Assembly (NCBI GenBank): GCA_019359285.1
Contig: JAHHHQ010000056.1
Span: forward strand, 1 to 64,000
Direction of reading: 5' to 3'
Length of the DNA stretch: 64,000 nucleotides
Source: Nodosilinea sp. WJT8-NPBG4
GTDB taxonomy: Bacteria > Cyanobacteriota > Cyanobacteriia > Phormidesmidales > Phormidesmidaceae
Positions 19,566 through 29,040 of this stretch are shown piece after piece. Positions within the stretch are counted from its first letter, which is position 1, and each line of letters begins with the position of its first letter. Below the pieces are notes generated by a model that had not been told where the DNA came from, ran no database searches, and was given only the letters and a program-made list of their open reading frames with translations. Both the position numbers and the translations under genes were made by a program.

Positions 19566-20039
19566 CTAGCCAGCGCTGGGATTAAGGTCGATCATCTGGC
19601 CGGTGGTGTAGGTGCCAACCGGACTCCAGAGCACGTAGGGCAGGAGGAGCAGGGCAGCATACTCAGAGATCGGAAAAACTATGAGCGTGAGCAGAACGCC
19701 TAAAACCACCCCCAGCCCGCCTAGCACAGTGCCAACTTTCAGGCTTCTAAACCACAGCGTGGCAGGAATATAGGCGACGGTAATGATTTCCACCAATAGA
19801 TAGAAACCCATCAACAGCCAAGTTTTAGAACTACCCGGATCGTCTTGCCAAACATAGGTGGCCGAGAACGCTCCGCAGGCAAAAATCACCGTCCAAATCA
19901 GCGGGATAGCGGGTTCAAAGAAGAGCCACCTAGGGCGATCGAGGCGCTTTCCCCATGAGATATCTCGGGGTCGAATAAAACTGCTACCTAGGGCAACCAG
20001 GAAGGTTATTCCCCCAATTATCATCCAGCTATCGTGCAT
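19566..20039 (-). CDS. TspO/MBR-family membrane protein
   Basis: About 157 residues with five predicted transmembrane helices. The TspO signature region is RPRWLFFEPAIPLIWTVIF, followed by an acidic helix end and PYVLWSPVGTY. The family binds tetrapyrroles and influences stress and pigment responses. The start was moved to the ATG of MHDSW, since the upstream MRPDPK of the track ORF lacks support. It lies 14 bp upstream of crtO on the same strand, so the two are probably co-transcribed. Confidence 0.8.
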   Translation of the reverse strand: MHDSWMIIGGITFLVALGSSFIRPRDISWGKRLDRPRWLFFEPAIPLIWTVIFACGAFSATYVWQDDPGSSKTWLLMGFYLLVEIITVAYIPATLWFRSLKVGTVLGGLGVVLGVLLTLIVFPISEYAALLLLPYVLWSPVGTYTTGQMIDLNPSAG

Positions 20040-20206
20040 TTTAGGGTCAGGTCTCAACCTGAATGAAACTTTTTGAGGCTAAATGAAGCCTTGTGCATTG
20101 AAAAATTGTTCCAAGTTTTTTCGCCGTCGCCGTCAGTCTTTGGTAGTAATTTACGATTTCTCGCAGGGTAAGGGAATTTAGAAAAATCGCGTCTAAACTA
20201 AACGCT

Positions 20207-21166
20207 TCACGCCCTTGCCGCCTGCGGCAGGGCTGGAGCCAGGACCCGGTCGATCTCCTGCAATACTTCAGAGCTGAGATCAACCCCAGAGGCAGCGGCA
20301 TTGTCAGCCACCTGTTCGGGACGGCTGGCTCCGATAATGGCCGATGTCACCCGCCGATCGCGTAGAATCCAGGCGAGGGCCAGCTGAGCCATGGAGAGGT
20401 TGAGCCCTTGGGCGATAGGCTGGAGGTTTTGCACGGCACTGAGAACGCGATCGCTCCTCAGCTCACTCATAAACCCATTCATTTTGTCGTTGGCAGCGCG
20501 GGAGTCTGAGGGCGGCGGCGCTCCAGGCTTGTATTTGCCGGTGAGCACTCCTTGGGCTAGGGGCGACCAGACAATCTGCCCGATACCGTGGTCGGCACAG
20601 AGGGGAAATACTTCGGCCTCGGGCTGCCGCCACAGCATGGAGTATTGGGGCTGGCTAGAGACAAACTTTTCTACGTTGGGCAGGCCCAGCGCCGCCTGAA
20701 TCTGGGCGGGGCTCCATTCGCTAAAGCCGATATAGCGGGCCTTGCCCTGCTGCACCACCTCGGTGAGGGCGGTCATGGTTTCTTCAAGCGGCGTGTTGGG
20801 GTCGTAGCGATGGCACTGGTAGAGGTCGACATAGTCGGTGCCCAAACGCTGCAAAGAAGCGTCGATTTGTTTGTGAATTTGCGCCGCTGACAGCCCCTTG
20901 TCGCTTGGCGACATGGGGAAAAAGACCTTGGTGGCCAGCACGTAGGAGCTGCGCCCGCGCCCTCGCAATACCTCCCCTAAAAACGACTCAGCGGCCCCGC
21001 GTCCGTAGACATTGGCCGTATCAATGAAGTTAATGCCGACATCAAAAGCCTTGTGTACGCAGGCTTCCGCCTGCTGCCGCTCGACCCCACCGCCGTAGGT
21101 CAACCACGACCCCAGGGCCAGCTCCGAGACGGTGAGGTCGCTGTCTCCCAACTGCCGGTACTTCAT
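20207..21166 (-). CDS. Aldo/keto reductase
   Basis: A 319-residue NADPH-dependent oxidoreductase of the Kv-beta/YajO-like AKR group, cytosolic. The (beta/alpha)8 pattern carries the tetrad Asp and Tyr in FIDTANVYGRGAAE, Lys in LATKVFF and His in LYQCHRYD. The C-terminal NADPH clamp SAIIGASRPEQV is intact. GGAGATTCAAG lies before ATG 21166. It is on the same strand as the TspO-crtO pair but separated by about 170 bp. The substrate is unknown. Confidence 0.92.
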   Translation of the reverse strand: MKYRQLGDSDLTVSELALGSWLTYGGGVERQQAEACVHKAFDVGINFIDTANVYGRGAAESFLGEVLRGRGRSSYVLATKVFFPMSPSDKGLSAAQIHKQIDASLQRLGTDYVDLYQCHRYDPNTPLEETMTALTEVVQQGKARYIGFSEWSPAQIQAALGLPNVEKFVSSQPQYSMLWRQPEAEVFPLCADHGIGQIVWSPLAQGVLTGKYKPGAPPPSDSRAANDKMNGFMSELRSDRVLSAVQNLQPIAQGLNLSMAQLALAWILRDRRVTSAIIGASRPEQVADNAAASGVDLSSEVLQEIDRVLAPALPQAARA

Positions 21167-21381
21167 CTTGAATCTCCTTCATCCATCGAATTGAGACAAA
21201 ATCTAGAATTCTAGGCTTGAGTGGACTGGGTTAGTTGCCGGCTTTAACCGTCAACGTTTCTGAGCAACGGGGCTGGGTGACCAATAGAACCCGTGCAAGA
21301 CTTGCTCTGTCGACGGGTTTAGATTATGCCAACCAGCCTATCCGTCCCTCAGCGTTAGCTCGACAGGCATTCTGCCGTCAG

Positions 21382-22332
21382 TTAGGTTCGGTTCCCAAAT
21401 ATGAGTTTGAGCAGCCAATCCGACAAGCTGGGCACGGTGAGGTGGTTAAAGTCTCCCTTCACCTGCTCATAGCCCGGCATGGGTTCAAACAGACCATCTG
21501 GAGCCTGGGGAGCTTTAAGATCGTCGGTGCGCTGACCGCGAAAGCCAACTAAGTTGAGAGCAACGTCCATCAGTCCGGGCGACAACCGCTGGCCCCAGTC
21601 GAGCAAGCGACCGACATCCCCTACGATATAGTCACGAATTGGGTTCTCAGCAGCATAGAGAATGGCGTCGGTGACCAGGCTCGGGTCGTAGTAGGGCGGA
21701 ATGCCTGTGGGCTTGACGCCGACTTTGGTGCGCATGTGGTTGTAAAAGGGAGTGTTGATCACCGCTGGCTTAATGCTGGTGACATTGATGGCAGCTCCTT
21801 CATGCTCTAGCTCTACCCGCAGCGATTCGAGAAAGCCCTCTAACCCGTGCTTAGCCGTGGAGTAGGGGCTCTGCAACGGCAGTGCCCGCCGCCCCTCCAT
21901 GGACGAAATGGCGATCAGCGAACCTCGTCCCGCTTGTTTTAGGTGAGGCAAGGCCACCTTTGCCCCGTAAACCTGACCCATCAGGGTAACGTCAATCACC
22001 CGGCGAAATTCTTCAATGGTCATGGTTTCGAAGGGGGCGAGGATGCCAGCGGCAGCGCAGTGCACCCAGGTGTCGATGCGGCCAAAACTAGCGATCGCGG
22101 CATCGGCGATCGCGCTGACCTGCTCAAATTGGGCTACATCGGCAGTGACGGCGATCGCCTCTCCGCCTAGCTGCTGGATTTCTTTTACCAGCGACGCTAA
22201 TCCGCTCTCGTTGCGTGCCGCCACGACAACTTTAGCGCCGCGCTGGGTCAACTTCAGGGCAGCATCGCGACCGATACCGCTAGAGGCCCCCACTACAACG
22301 ACAACCTGCTGGTTAAGTGGTTTAAGCTCCAT
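21382..22332 (-). CDS. Short-chain dehydrogenase/reductase
   Basis: A 316-residue classical SDR. The NAD(P)-binding VVVVGASSGIGRDAAL is near the N-terminus. The catalytic Ser lies in LIAISSMEGRR and the YxxxK in PYSTAKHGLEGF. The C-terminal 70 residues extend beyond the catalytic core (GQRLSPGLMDVALNLVGF), as in a cyanobacterial and actinobacterial subgroup of SDRs with tail extensions. It is separate from the aldo/keto reductase by 215 bp. The substrate cannot be read from the sequence. Confidence 0.92.
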   Translation of the reverse strand: MELKPLNQQVVVVVGASSGIGRDAALKLTQRGAKVVVAARNESGLASLVKEIQQLGGEAIAVTADVAQFEQVSAIADAAIASFGRIDTWVHCAAAGILAPFETMTIEEFRRVIDVTLMGQVYGAKVALPHLKQAGRGSLIAISSMEGRRALPLQSPYSTAKHGLEGFLESLRVELEHEGAAINVTSIKPAVINTPFYNHMRTKVGVKPTGIPPYYDPSLVTDAILYAAENPIRDYIVGDVGRLLDWGQRLSPGLMDVALNLVGFRGQRTDDLKAPQAPDGLFEPMPGYEQVKGDFNHLTVPSLSDWLLKLIFGNRT

Positions 22333-22492
22333 GAAAAATCTCTACACTTCCTTAAATTAGGGCCTCGGACCAAATCTTGAAGTCAACCACCCCCATCGCC
22401 AAAAGAGGCCACGTTATGAAATCAAACGGGGTTTGCCCCAATGGGTTTGGGGGCAGTCAAACTAGCCTAGGATTGAATTGATACAAACTCCG

Positions 22493-23053
22493 TTAGGACA
22501 CGTGGGTTTCACCCGGCCCTACAATCCCTACCTTATGGCGGAACATTAGCTCACCGCCAAACCAACCACTGGCCAGTAGCAGTACCGACACCACCAAAGA
22601 CAACACGAAGCCAGTTGGCAAAATAGCCGTCTCTGGGTTGCCCAACCGCAGCGCAAAGTTGCCAATACTCAATACCAACACCGCCACGTTTAGCCCCATG
22701 TGCAACCAGCCCGCCTGACGTTTGCGCGCCCTGGGAATGCGGACGAAGTCAAACATGCCAATTACGGCGGCGGCGACCCCAGACAGCAGCCCCACCCCTA
22801 GCAGCCAAATCGACGCCTGAGCCCAAAATTCACCTTTGGTTAGCCAGTAGCCCAAGTCGGTACCAGCCACGCCGCTGAGAAATGCGATCGGAAAAATTAC
22901 AATAATCGGATGAATGGGGTGGCCCAAAATAGCGACAGTGCTGGTGATGCCAGTGCCGTGATATTCTGTGGCGCGACTGTCAATCAGCGGTGGAATATTT
23001 GGGTAGGGAACGTCACCACCCTGCTGATTTTGTTGAGTTTCTCGTGTTTCCAT
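22493..23053 (-). CDS. DUF2231 membrane protein
   Basis: About 186 residues with four transmembrane helices. The DUF2231 signature LGHPIHPIIVIFPIAFLSG opens the first helix. The start is the ATG of METRETQQ, preceded by AGAGG, rather than the TTG used by the track. It is related to the two DUF2231 proteins encoded in front of the alternative oxidase genes at 51-52 kb. The family is often found beside respiratory or haem-related genes; no such neighbour exists here. Confidence 0.8.
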   Translation of the reverse strand: METRETQQNQQGGDVPYPNIPPLIDSRATEYHGTGITSTVAILGHPIHPIIVIFPIAFLSGVAGTDLGYWLTKGEFWAQASIWLLGVGLLSGVAAAVIGMFDFVRIPRARKRQAGWLHMGLNVAVLVLSIGNFALRLGNPETAILPTGFVLSLVVSVLLLASGWFGGELMFRHKVGIVGPGETHVS

Positions 23054-23071
23054 GCTGCCTCTTAGGTACAA

Positions 23072-23570
23072 AACTATACTGTCAATACTCAGCGATCTGC
23101 TGAATTCGTAATGTTAACATTGCTCAAAACCACCAGGATGTCAGTCATTTCGCTCCTGCCAGGAGAAACGGAAAAATCTGTGGATTGACCGAATCCAGGC
23201 AGTACGTTTGTCAGTGAAGGGTAAGACGTGTCGTTGCTAACTCAAAACATCTCCGTCTTGCCCTTACCCGTTTTGACGCAGGCACAGTGCTCAGCCTCCA
23301 AAATTTTGAAGGTAGGAGCTATTTCCTAGCAAAGATTGATAGCCGTTGCTATCCCACTTCGGCTAGGGCTGACTAGGTAGGGTCTTCAACACAAAATGTT
23401 GAAGCTGTGGAGTAGCTCAAGGGTAACCCCTGCTCTACCAGGAGTCTAATCACTGGCCCAGTCTATTTCGTCTTCCTTGGGGAGTATCTGCCTATTCCCT
23501 AGGGAGGAATAAGCAGCGGCAGCAATACCATACCTTAAGGATAGGTTTCAAGATTCTGCTCTACAGGTGA
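23072..23570. other. Intergenic, no gene
   Basis: About 500 bp between the DUF2231 promoter region and the GH13 terminator. It contains a small perfect hairpin CTTCAACAcaaaaTGTTGAAG near 23380. No credible ORF or RNA gene is seen. Confidence 0.5.
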
Positions 23571-23604
23571 AGATGTGGCAAAAACATAACTTTTTGCCAC
23601 ATCT
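23571..23604 (-). terminator. Strong bidirectional hairpin downstream of the GH13 gene
   Basis: AGATGTGGCAAAAA and TTTTTGCCACATCT form a perfect 14-bp stem with a six-base loop, about 107 bp past the stop codon of the GH13 gene. It is a probable rho-independent terminator. Confidence 0.7.
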
Positions 23605-23710
23605 TTGCGTCTTTTGAAAAATCAAGCCTTGAATCTGTCCCTATGTTCAGCGAGGTCGAAGAAGCGAAATCAGTTACTCGGACTACAATTGTTTCCTTCG
23701 CAGCAGCCCT

Positions 23711-25354
23711 CTAAACTAGTACTTTTGCTTCGTATTCGGGTAGGTCCGTTACCCAAACACCATCATGGACTTCGACATCGTAGTCGCTAATCCATTCGTG
23801 CCATGTACTTCCTTGAGGAAAGTTTTGGACTTCGTAGTCAGCTAGATATTGGTCTGAGAAATTGATGACAACAACAACACGCGCTCCCTCATCGTTCCAG
23901 CGAATATAGGCCAGCACTTTAGAGTCTGGATCCTCGTAGAAGAATTCTACATTTTCGGTACGCAGAGCATGGTTGTCTTTGCGCAGATTAATCAGCCCTC
24001 GGTAGTGCTGCATTAGGTCGTGGTTGCGATCGTTCTTCAGCAGTGACCAGTCAATCTTGGCTGATTCTAAGGTTTTGGGCTGGTGGGCTCCAAACTCTTC
24101 TCCCATCCAGATCAAGGGCACGCCCATAGCGGTCATCACCAAAACAGCTCCCAGTTTCGCTCGCTTAAAGGCGGTTTCGTCGAAGATTTCATGGTTGGCA
24201 AGCTGCACCATTAAGCGATCGTGATCGTGGTTGCTCAGGTAGTTAATGGCGTTGACAGCCCCTTGATAGCCCGATCGCTTGGCATCAACTAACTCTTTAA
24301 CGGTTTCTATATCAGTCTCGTCTCCCCACAGCACGGGCCGCAGCTGATGCAGAAATCCATCGCGCCAGCAAGCATCGAGGGGTCCTTCTAAATTGGTGGC
24401 ATCGGGAGATTCGGGAATGAGTTCTCCGATGTTGTAGAAGGGTTTGGGCTGAGCCTGCCTGCTTGTTTCATCAGTGAGCTGTCCCAGAAACTCAAAGTGG
24501 CCCATTTGACTGACGGCATCAAATCGAAAACCGTCGATGTGATACTCCGCAATCCAGAAATGCAGAACGTCTTTGACGAACTCCTGAGCGGGGCATAGAT
24601 TCAAGTTTTCGTCGTAGTGATCGTAATCGAACTCTGGTCCCCAATTTTGTTCAGGGTCTTTAGGTTCGCTCCGATACCAATAGTTGTAATCAATTTTTGT
24701 CAGCGGCGCCTCGGAGCCCGAATGGTTGAGAATAATATCTAGAATGACTCGAATACCCCGAGCATGGCACTCATCTACTAAATGTTTGAAGTCTTTGCTG
24801 CTGCCATAGGCTGACTCTACTGCGAAATAATGGTGAGTGTTGTAACCCCAACCCTGCTCACCGGGAAATTCTTGGATTGGCATCAGCTCAATGGCATTGA
24901 TCCCTAGCTCGCAGAGGTAGTCAAGCTTTTCGGTAATATGCTCAAGCTGTCCGCGCAGATTGGAATCATCCTCTCCGCCAGAAAAATCGCTAACTAAAAT
25001 TTCGTAGATAATCAGCTCTTCGTTTTGTGGTAGCGCTTTATCGTCATGATGCCAAACATAATCGTCAACTATAGGTGCGCCGTCTTTAACACGCAAAACA
25101 GCGGTTTGATTGCTCTCGTCTACGTGACTAGCTTTCGGATCCATGACCTCAATCCACTGATCGGGTTCTAGAAAAAAGCTTTTAGACTGAACCCGAAACT
25201 TGTAGTCGTAGTGACCATCGTCTAAGTCAACTTGGGCACGAAAATAGCCGTCTTCTCCTTTCTCCATAGGGATATCTTCGCCCTTGGTAAAGGAACCAGT
25301 CAAAACTGCGCCCTTGTTATAGGGAGCGAACAGCTTAAACTCAACGGAGGCCAT
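23711..25354 (-). CDS. GH13 alpha-amylase family enzyme with N-terminal CBM48-like domain
   Basis: 547 residues, cytosolic. An N-terminal immunoglobulin-like starch-binding domain (about 1-100, with GSFTKGEDIPM and YDYKFRV) precedes the catalytic barrel. The GH13 motifs are present: nucleophile Asp in GFRFDAVSQ, general acid Glu in YNIGELIPES and third Asp in YLSNHDHDRL. The architecture resembles glycogen branching or debranching-like amylases. Exact specificity is undecided. ATG 25354 is preceded by AAGG; the track start six bases earlier is possible. The gene stands alone and ends at a strong hairpin. Confidence 0.9.
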   Translation of the reverse strand: MASVEFKLFAPYNKGAVLTGSFTKGEDIPMEKGEDGYFRAQVDLDDGHYDYKFRVQSKSFFLEPDQWIEVMDPKASHVDESNQTAVLRVKDGAPIVDDYVWHHDDKALPQNEELIIYEILVSDFSGGEDDSNLRGQLEHITEKLDYLCELGINAIELMPIQEFPGEQGWGYNTHHYFAVESAYGSSKDFKHLVDECHARGIRVILDIILNHSGSEAPLTKIDYNYWYRSEPKDPEQNWGPEFDYDHYDENLNLCPAQEFVKDVLHFWIAEYHIDGFRFDAVSQMGHFEFLGQLTDETSRQAQPKPFYNIGELIPESPDATNLEGPLDACWRDGFLHQLRPVLWGDETDIETVKELVDAKRSGYQGAVNAINYLSNHDHDRLMVQLANHEIFDETAFKRAKLGAVLVMTAMGVPLIWMGEEFGAHQPKTLESAKIDWSLLKNDRNHDLMQHYRGLINLRKDNHALRTENVEFFYEDPDSKVLAYIRWNDEGARVVVVINFSDQYLADYEVQNFPQGSTWHEWISDYDVEVHDGVWVTDLPEYEAKVLV

Positions 25355-25566
25355 AACCACACCTTTTTCTTCTTAATATGTCTTAATGTGATGATAAAGC
25401 CTCTGTTTTTTTACCTATCCTTGGGCAGAAATTACTTGTGTCGCCTTTCCCTGAGGTTGGTATAGCGAACTGGGGCCAACTACCATAGTTAAGGTGTTGG
25501 GCTAGAGCCGTGCTCACACTGTTGGTTGGTGTGGCACGGCATAATGAGGTCATTCTACGGATTGGG

Positions 25567-26073
25567 TTAATCAGTCTTTGCCATCAGGGTTTGAACGGCA
25601 GTGGTTATCTCTGGGATTGCGATCGCAAGTGACGCAAACGTTGCCAGCGTCGCTACTTGGCAGTACTCACACAGGGCCTTGTTCTCTGCCCATTCTTCCC
25701 GCGCTAGTTCCGCAGTCAAAAAGGCATCAAACAAAAGTTTAGCCCCCATCGCTAAAGGAATCAGCGGCTGCTCTCGCACTCGGTTTTCGCCGCCCATCGA
25801 GGCTAGCCAGGCGGTAATACCGTAGTTGACCGTCATCAATGGTCCATCGGGGCTATTGAAGCGGCTGTAGGCGTACTCAGAAGCATCGACCTTATTAGCA
25901 TCAAAAAGCGGGCCGGGTAGGCTGGGTAGCTCTTTGACTACCCCGGTTTGGTATAGGGTAATGACTTCTCCGATCGCTGCCCCCAGCATGGACAAGCCGA
26001 TGATCTGACGGCGTCTCTCTAGATCGGGGCTGCTCCCTTTGCGGAGTTCGTGACTCAATTGTGTTGGATTCAT
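25567..26073 (-). CDS. VKOR-like (vitamin K epoxide reductase family) membrane protein
   Basis: 168 residues with several hydrophobic helices and a single CxxC (KALCEYCQVATLA) opening a C-terminal helix, the active-site placement of VKOR-type quinone-linked disulfide enzymes. It is shorter than bacterial VKORs and lacks a thioredoxin fusion and the loop cysteine pair. It matches a cyanobacterial short subgroup usually annotated as VKOR family. A role in disulfide or quinone redox is inference. Confidence 0.6.
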   Translation of the reverse strand: MNPTQLSHELRKGSSPDLERRRQIIGLSMLGAAIGEVITLYQTGVVKELPSLPGPLFDANKVDASEYAYSRFNSPDGPLMTVNYGITAWLASMGGENRVREQPLIPLAMGAKLLFDAFLTAELAREEWAENKALCEYCQVATLATFASLAIAIPEITTAVQTLMAKTD

Positions 26074-26297
26074 GGGTTTGTTGAGGTTTAGGGTTTAAGG
26101 ACAATGAAAAAAGGAGAATTTTGACTTTTAATTGCTCATTTTTGAGCTTTTTGTTCAAAGCCTAAACTCAGAAATCAAGCTGGTGAGTTTCTAAACTTTG
26201 ATGATTTCCAAAATGAGAAAATTTGAGGGAATACCAAAGTTTAGAGAAGGTAACTTGATTCCTTAAAGGAACTTTAAAGCAACTTTTCGATTCAGGT

Positions 26298-26846
26298 CTA
26301 AGGCTTAGGGTAGACGCCCCAGGTTTGAATATTGTGTTTTATCAGGAGTGGCTCGACCTGGTTAAGGTTGTCCTGGGAGCCATCTATTACCACCATAAAA
26401 TCTTCGCCAAGGAGGCGATCGCTAGCAGCTCCGACCTGATCTTCAGGAAGGCCTAAAGACTTCAGTCTCTCCTTTAAGTTCATGAGTGCGACGGCTCCTG
26501 CCCCTTGCCCAGCCATAACAGTTAAAAAAGCCGTGCCAAGGGCACCGACAGCGATCACAGTCCCAGCGCCTGGTATCGCTAGACTGCTCAACCCACCTAG
26601 CAATCCGCCCCAAAGGGCACCCGTCAAAGCGTCCTCTGACCAGCGCTGGGAGGCATTGATATCCTGGCCCTTGACTCGATGGCCTGTGGTTGCCCCTCCT
26701 GCTACCACATCATTTTTTAGCTGCTTAGCTAAAATCGACACGTGATTCATGGCAAAGCCAGTCTTTTCTAGGGCTCTAACCGCTTGCTCTGCCTGGTCTT
26801 CCTGAGAGAAAAAACCAATGCCTCTATGGGTAAGTTGTGCTGCCAT
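26298..26846 (-). CDS. General stress protein, YflT/GSP17M-type domain
   Basis: 182 residues. The N-terminal domain FFSQEDQAEQAVRALEKTGF plus NHVSILAK is the flavin-free stress-protein domain typified by Bacillus YflT. A hydrophobic glycine/alanine-rich region (LWGGLLGGLSSLAIPGAGT) and a closing beta segment FMVVIDGS..WGVYPKP follow. ATG 26846 is clear: AGGAG lies six bases upstream, and the track start at 26924 is not supported. It is a paralogue of the protein at 29541, sharing N-terminal and C-terminal segments. Both probably form membrane-associated stress factors. Confidence 0.75.
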   Translation of the reverse strand: MAAQLTHRGIGFFSQEDQAEQAVRALEKTGFAMNHVSILAKQLKNDVVAGGATTGHRVKGQDINASQRWSEDALTGALWGGLLGGLSSLAIPGAGTVIAVGALGTAFLTVMAGQGAGAVALMNLKERLKSLGLPEDQVGAASDRLLGEDFMVVIDGSQDNLNQVEPLLIKHNIQTWGVYPKP

Positions 26847-27217
26847 TAGGTCTCCTAACCAACCAAATGCAGGCATTGTGTGTGTGCCTGGCTTCATCCT
26901 TTGCCTTTTGCCAGCAATCCTCATCAGCCCGCAGATACAGTCTTTTTTGGGTTCAAGAGTGGTTCTTTAAAGCCTTTGGCGATCGCTCAATCACCTTTCT
27001 CTAACTGATTTCCTTAACCCTCTCACCTAAGTTCTTAAGCATTGGTGTGGTGGTCTTTTTCTAACTAAAGGCAGAGCCGCATCTATGTCTAATCTGCCTC
27101 ACCTGTCAGAGGCTAAACTCGGCTCTGGTGCTTAGGCTGAAGGCATTGATCCCCGTGGATTGCCCTGCTGTGGAGAGCAGCTGCGATCGCAATGTCAGTC
27201 GTCTTGGAGTTCACACC
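26847..27217. promoter_or_regulatory. Divergent promoter region
   Basis: 371 bp between a minus-strand stress gene and a plus-strand oxidoreductase gene. It must hold promoters for both. There is no ORF with a ribosome-binding site and no clear operator palindrome. Confidence 0.4.
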
Positions 27218-28381
27218 ATGACTGCGTCTCAAACTTCAGTTGGCGATCGTCCTGTCTCAGAAGGGGTTCAATCCTCCCCAGAAAACCGAATACGCTACGC
27301 GGTGGTGGGGCTTGGCTGGTTTGCCCAGGCCGCAGCCTTACCCTCCTTCCCCAATTCTGAAAACTCCGAAGTCGTGGCCTTAGTGTCTGACGATCCCGCC
27401 AAGCTGCAAGAACTTAGCCAGAACTATGGAATTCAGCATACCTACAGCTATGAAGAATACGAAGATTGCCTCAGAAGTGGAGCCGTAGATGCCGTCTATA
27501 TCGCGTTGCCCGACCATCTGCACTGTGAGTACACTGTGCGGGCAGCAAACCAGGGCATTCACGTGCTGTGCGAAAAACCGATGGCCACCACCGTAGCTGA
27601 AGGTGAGCGCATGATTCAGGCCTGCCAAAGCAACGGCGTCAAGCTAATGATTGCCTACCGACTCCATCTTGACCCAGCCAATATGCAAGCCGTTGAGATC
27701 GTCCAATCAGGGCAAATTGGGCAACCTCGCATTTTTAATTCCGTCTTCTCGCAACAAGTTAAGGGAGACAATATTCGGCTTCGACAAGCAACCGGCGGTG
27801 GTGCCTTAGAAGACATCGGCATCTACTGCATTAACGCTGCCCGATATTTGTTTCACTCTGAACCCGTTGAAGTGCTTGCTATGGCGGCCAATAACAGCGA
27901 AGAGCGGTTTCGTGAAGTCGACGAAATGATCAGTGTCATACTCCGCTTTCCCGATCAGCAACTGGCAAACTTTACCGTCAGTTTTGGGGCTAGTCCCGTT
28001 TCGACCTATCACATCATTGGCACCAAGGGCGATCTGCGGCTCGAGTCGGCCTATGCGTGGGATGCAGAAATCACCCACCACTTAACCATTAATAACGAAT
28101 CCTCCCAGCAGATCTTTGATCCCCATAGCCAGCTGGCCGCTGAGTTTACCTATTTCTCCAACTGCATTATGCAGAACAAAGACCCGGAGCCTTCGGGGAT
28201 AGAAGGGCTTAACGATATCCGCATCATCCATGCCCTGCATGGATCCATTCGGCAAGGTAAACCCGTCGTTCTTGACCAGATGGATTTTGTCCCGCACCCA
28301 ACAGCTGACCTCATCACGGTTCGTCCAACCAATGCAGACCACGCCGACCTTATCCATGCGGCTAGCCCAGAGGATAGCTAA
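27218..28381 (+). CDS. Gfo/Idh/MocA-family oxidoreductase
   Basis: 387 residues, cytosolic NAD(P)-dependent sugar or inositol dehydrogenase family. The Rossmann motif YAVVGLGWFAQAAALP and the catalytic HVLCEKPMATT (EKP lysine) are intact. The C-terminal alpha/beta domain includes GGALEDIGIYCINAARYLF. I chose the ATG at 27218 (MTASQTS), preceded by GGAG, over the longer track start. Glucose-fructose oxidoreductase is the nearest characterised type. The substrate is not deducible. It lies between two YflT-type stress genes. Confidence 0.88.
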   Translation: MTASQTSVGDRPVSEGVQSSPENRIRYAVVGLGWFAQAAALPSFPNSENSEVVALVSDDPAKLQELSQNYGIQHTYSYEEYEDCLRSGAVDAVYIALPDHLHCEYTVRAANQGIHVLCEKPMATTVAEGERMIQACQSNGVKLMIAYRLHLDPANMQAVEIVQSGQIGQPRIFNSVFSQQVKGDNIRLRQATGGGALEDIGIYCINAARYLFHSEPVEVLAMAANNSEERFREVDEMISVILRFPDQQLANFTVSFGASPVSTYHIIGTKGDLRLESAYAWDAEITHHLTINNESSQQIFDPHSQLAAEFTYFSNCIMQNKDPEPSGIEGLNDIRIIHALHGSIRQGKPVVLDQMDFVPHPTADLITVRPTNADHADLIHAASPEDS

Positions 28382-28461
28382 GGTGATTTAGTTAAGTCGT
28401 TTTAAGTCTCAAATTGACTGCACTCAAAGCCAAAATTTTATTTTTCACTAAGGAATAAACT

Positions 28462-28680
28462 ATGCTTACTAATCAACCCACCTTTCATGACGAGCAAAGC
28501 TTGGCAGACGCGGCAGAAGATCTCGGCAATCAGGCTTTACAGCAGGGGTTAATCCACAGCTTTGTCGTGCGCCACTTTGCCGACTCCCGGCAATTCTATA
28601 TTCCCGATGAGCACCAAGAGCCGCTCACGCCAGAGCAAGCCTATTTGCAATTCAAGGCGCTGGTAACATCATCAGACTAA
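28462..28680 (+). CDS. Conserved-looking small protein of unknown function, 72 aa
   Basis: A soluble 72-residue protein with good coding character, 80 bp after the Gfo/Idh gene. ATG 28462 follows AAGGA at a proper distance. It contains HSFVVRHFADSRQFYIPDEH and an acidic, helical tail. I do not recognise it. A strong bidirectional terminator follows at 28833. Confidence 0.65.
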   Translation: MLTNQPTFHDEQSLADAAEDLGNQALQQGLIHSFVVRHFADSRQFYIPDEHQEPLTPEQAYLQFKALVTSSD

Positions 28681-28832
28681 CCCTAGCCTAACGAATTGAT
28701 AATTTCGCCAGTTTTCAGTGGAGGCAGCTTCATGAAATAGTGCAAGCGTTCTCGTTCCTTGTCTAAAATTTTTGCTATACAGAGGTAATTAACCGCTGCT
28801 ATAGCACTCGTAAAATTAGCGTTATCACAAAT

Positions 28833-28865
28833 AGCGCCGCTGAATGATATTCATTCAGCGGCGCT
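28833..28865. terminator. Bidirectional terminator between convergent genes
   Basis: AGCGCCGCTGAATGA and TCATTCAGCGGCGCT form a perfect 15-bp stem with a three-base loop, followed by TTTCTC. It separates the plus-strand 72-aa gene from the minus-strand 45-aa gene. Confidence 0.85.
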
Positions 28866-28902
28866 TTCTCATAGCGGATTGTTGCCAACTACGTCGTTGT
28901 CA

Positions 28903-29040
28903 CTATTCAGACACTTCGGACTCAGCTTCCTTTTTCTTTTCTTCCCGCTTCTTTTCCCCCTTTTCGTTAATGTTGTCGACAAACTCTGTAATGCGCTCTT
29001 CGTTCTTCTCGGCGTAAGACTTATGCTCTTTATCAGTCAT
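28903..29040 (-). CDS. Highly charged 45-aa protein (not in ORF track)
   Basis: A minus-strand frame from ATG 29040 to TAG 28903 encodes 45 residues: MTDKEHKSYAEKNEERI, a short middle segment, then a Lys/Glu-rich tail (EKGEKKREEKKKEAESE). GAGG stands eight bases before the ATG, and a convergent terminator follows the stop. The composition is that of a disordered, hydrophilic, possibly stress-related peptide. I know no family. The clean frame, ribosome-binding site and terminator make it a likely real gene. Confidence 0.7.
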   Translation of the reverse strand: MTDKEHKSYAEKNEERITEFVDNINEKGEKKREEKKKEAESEVSE

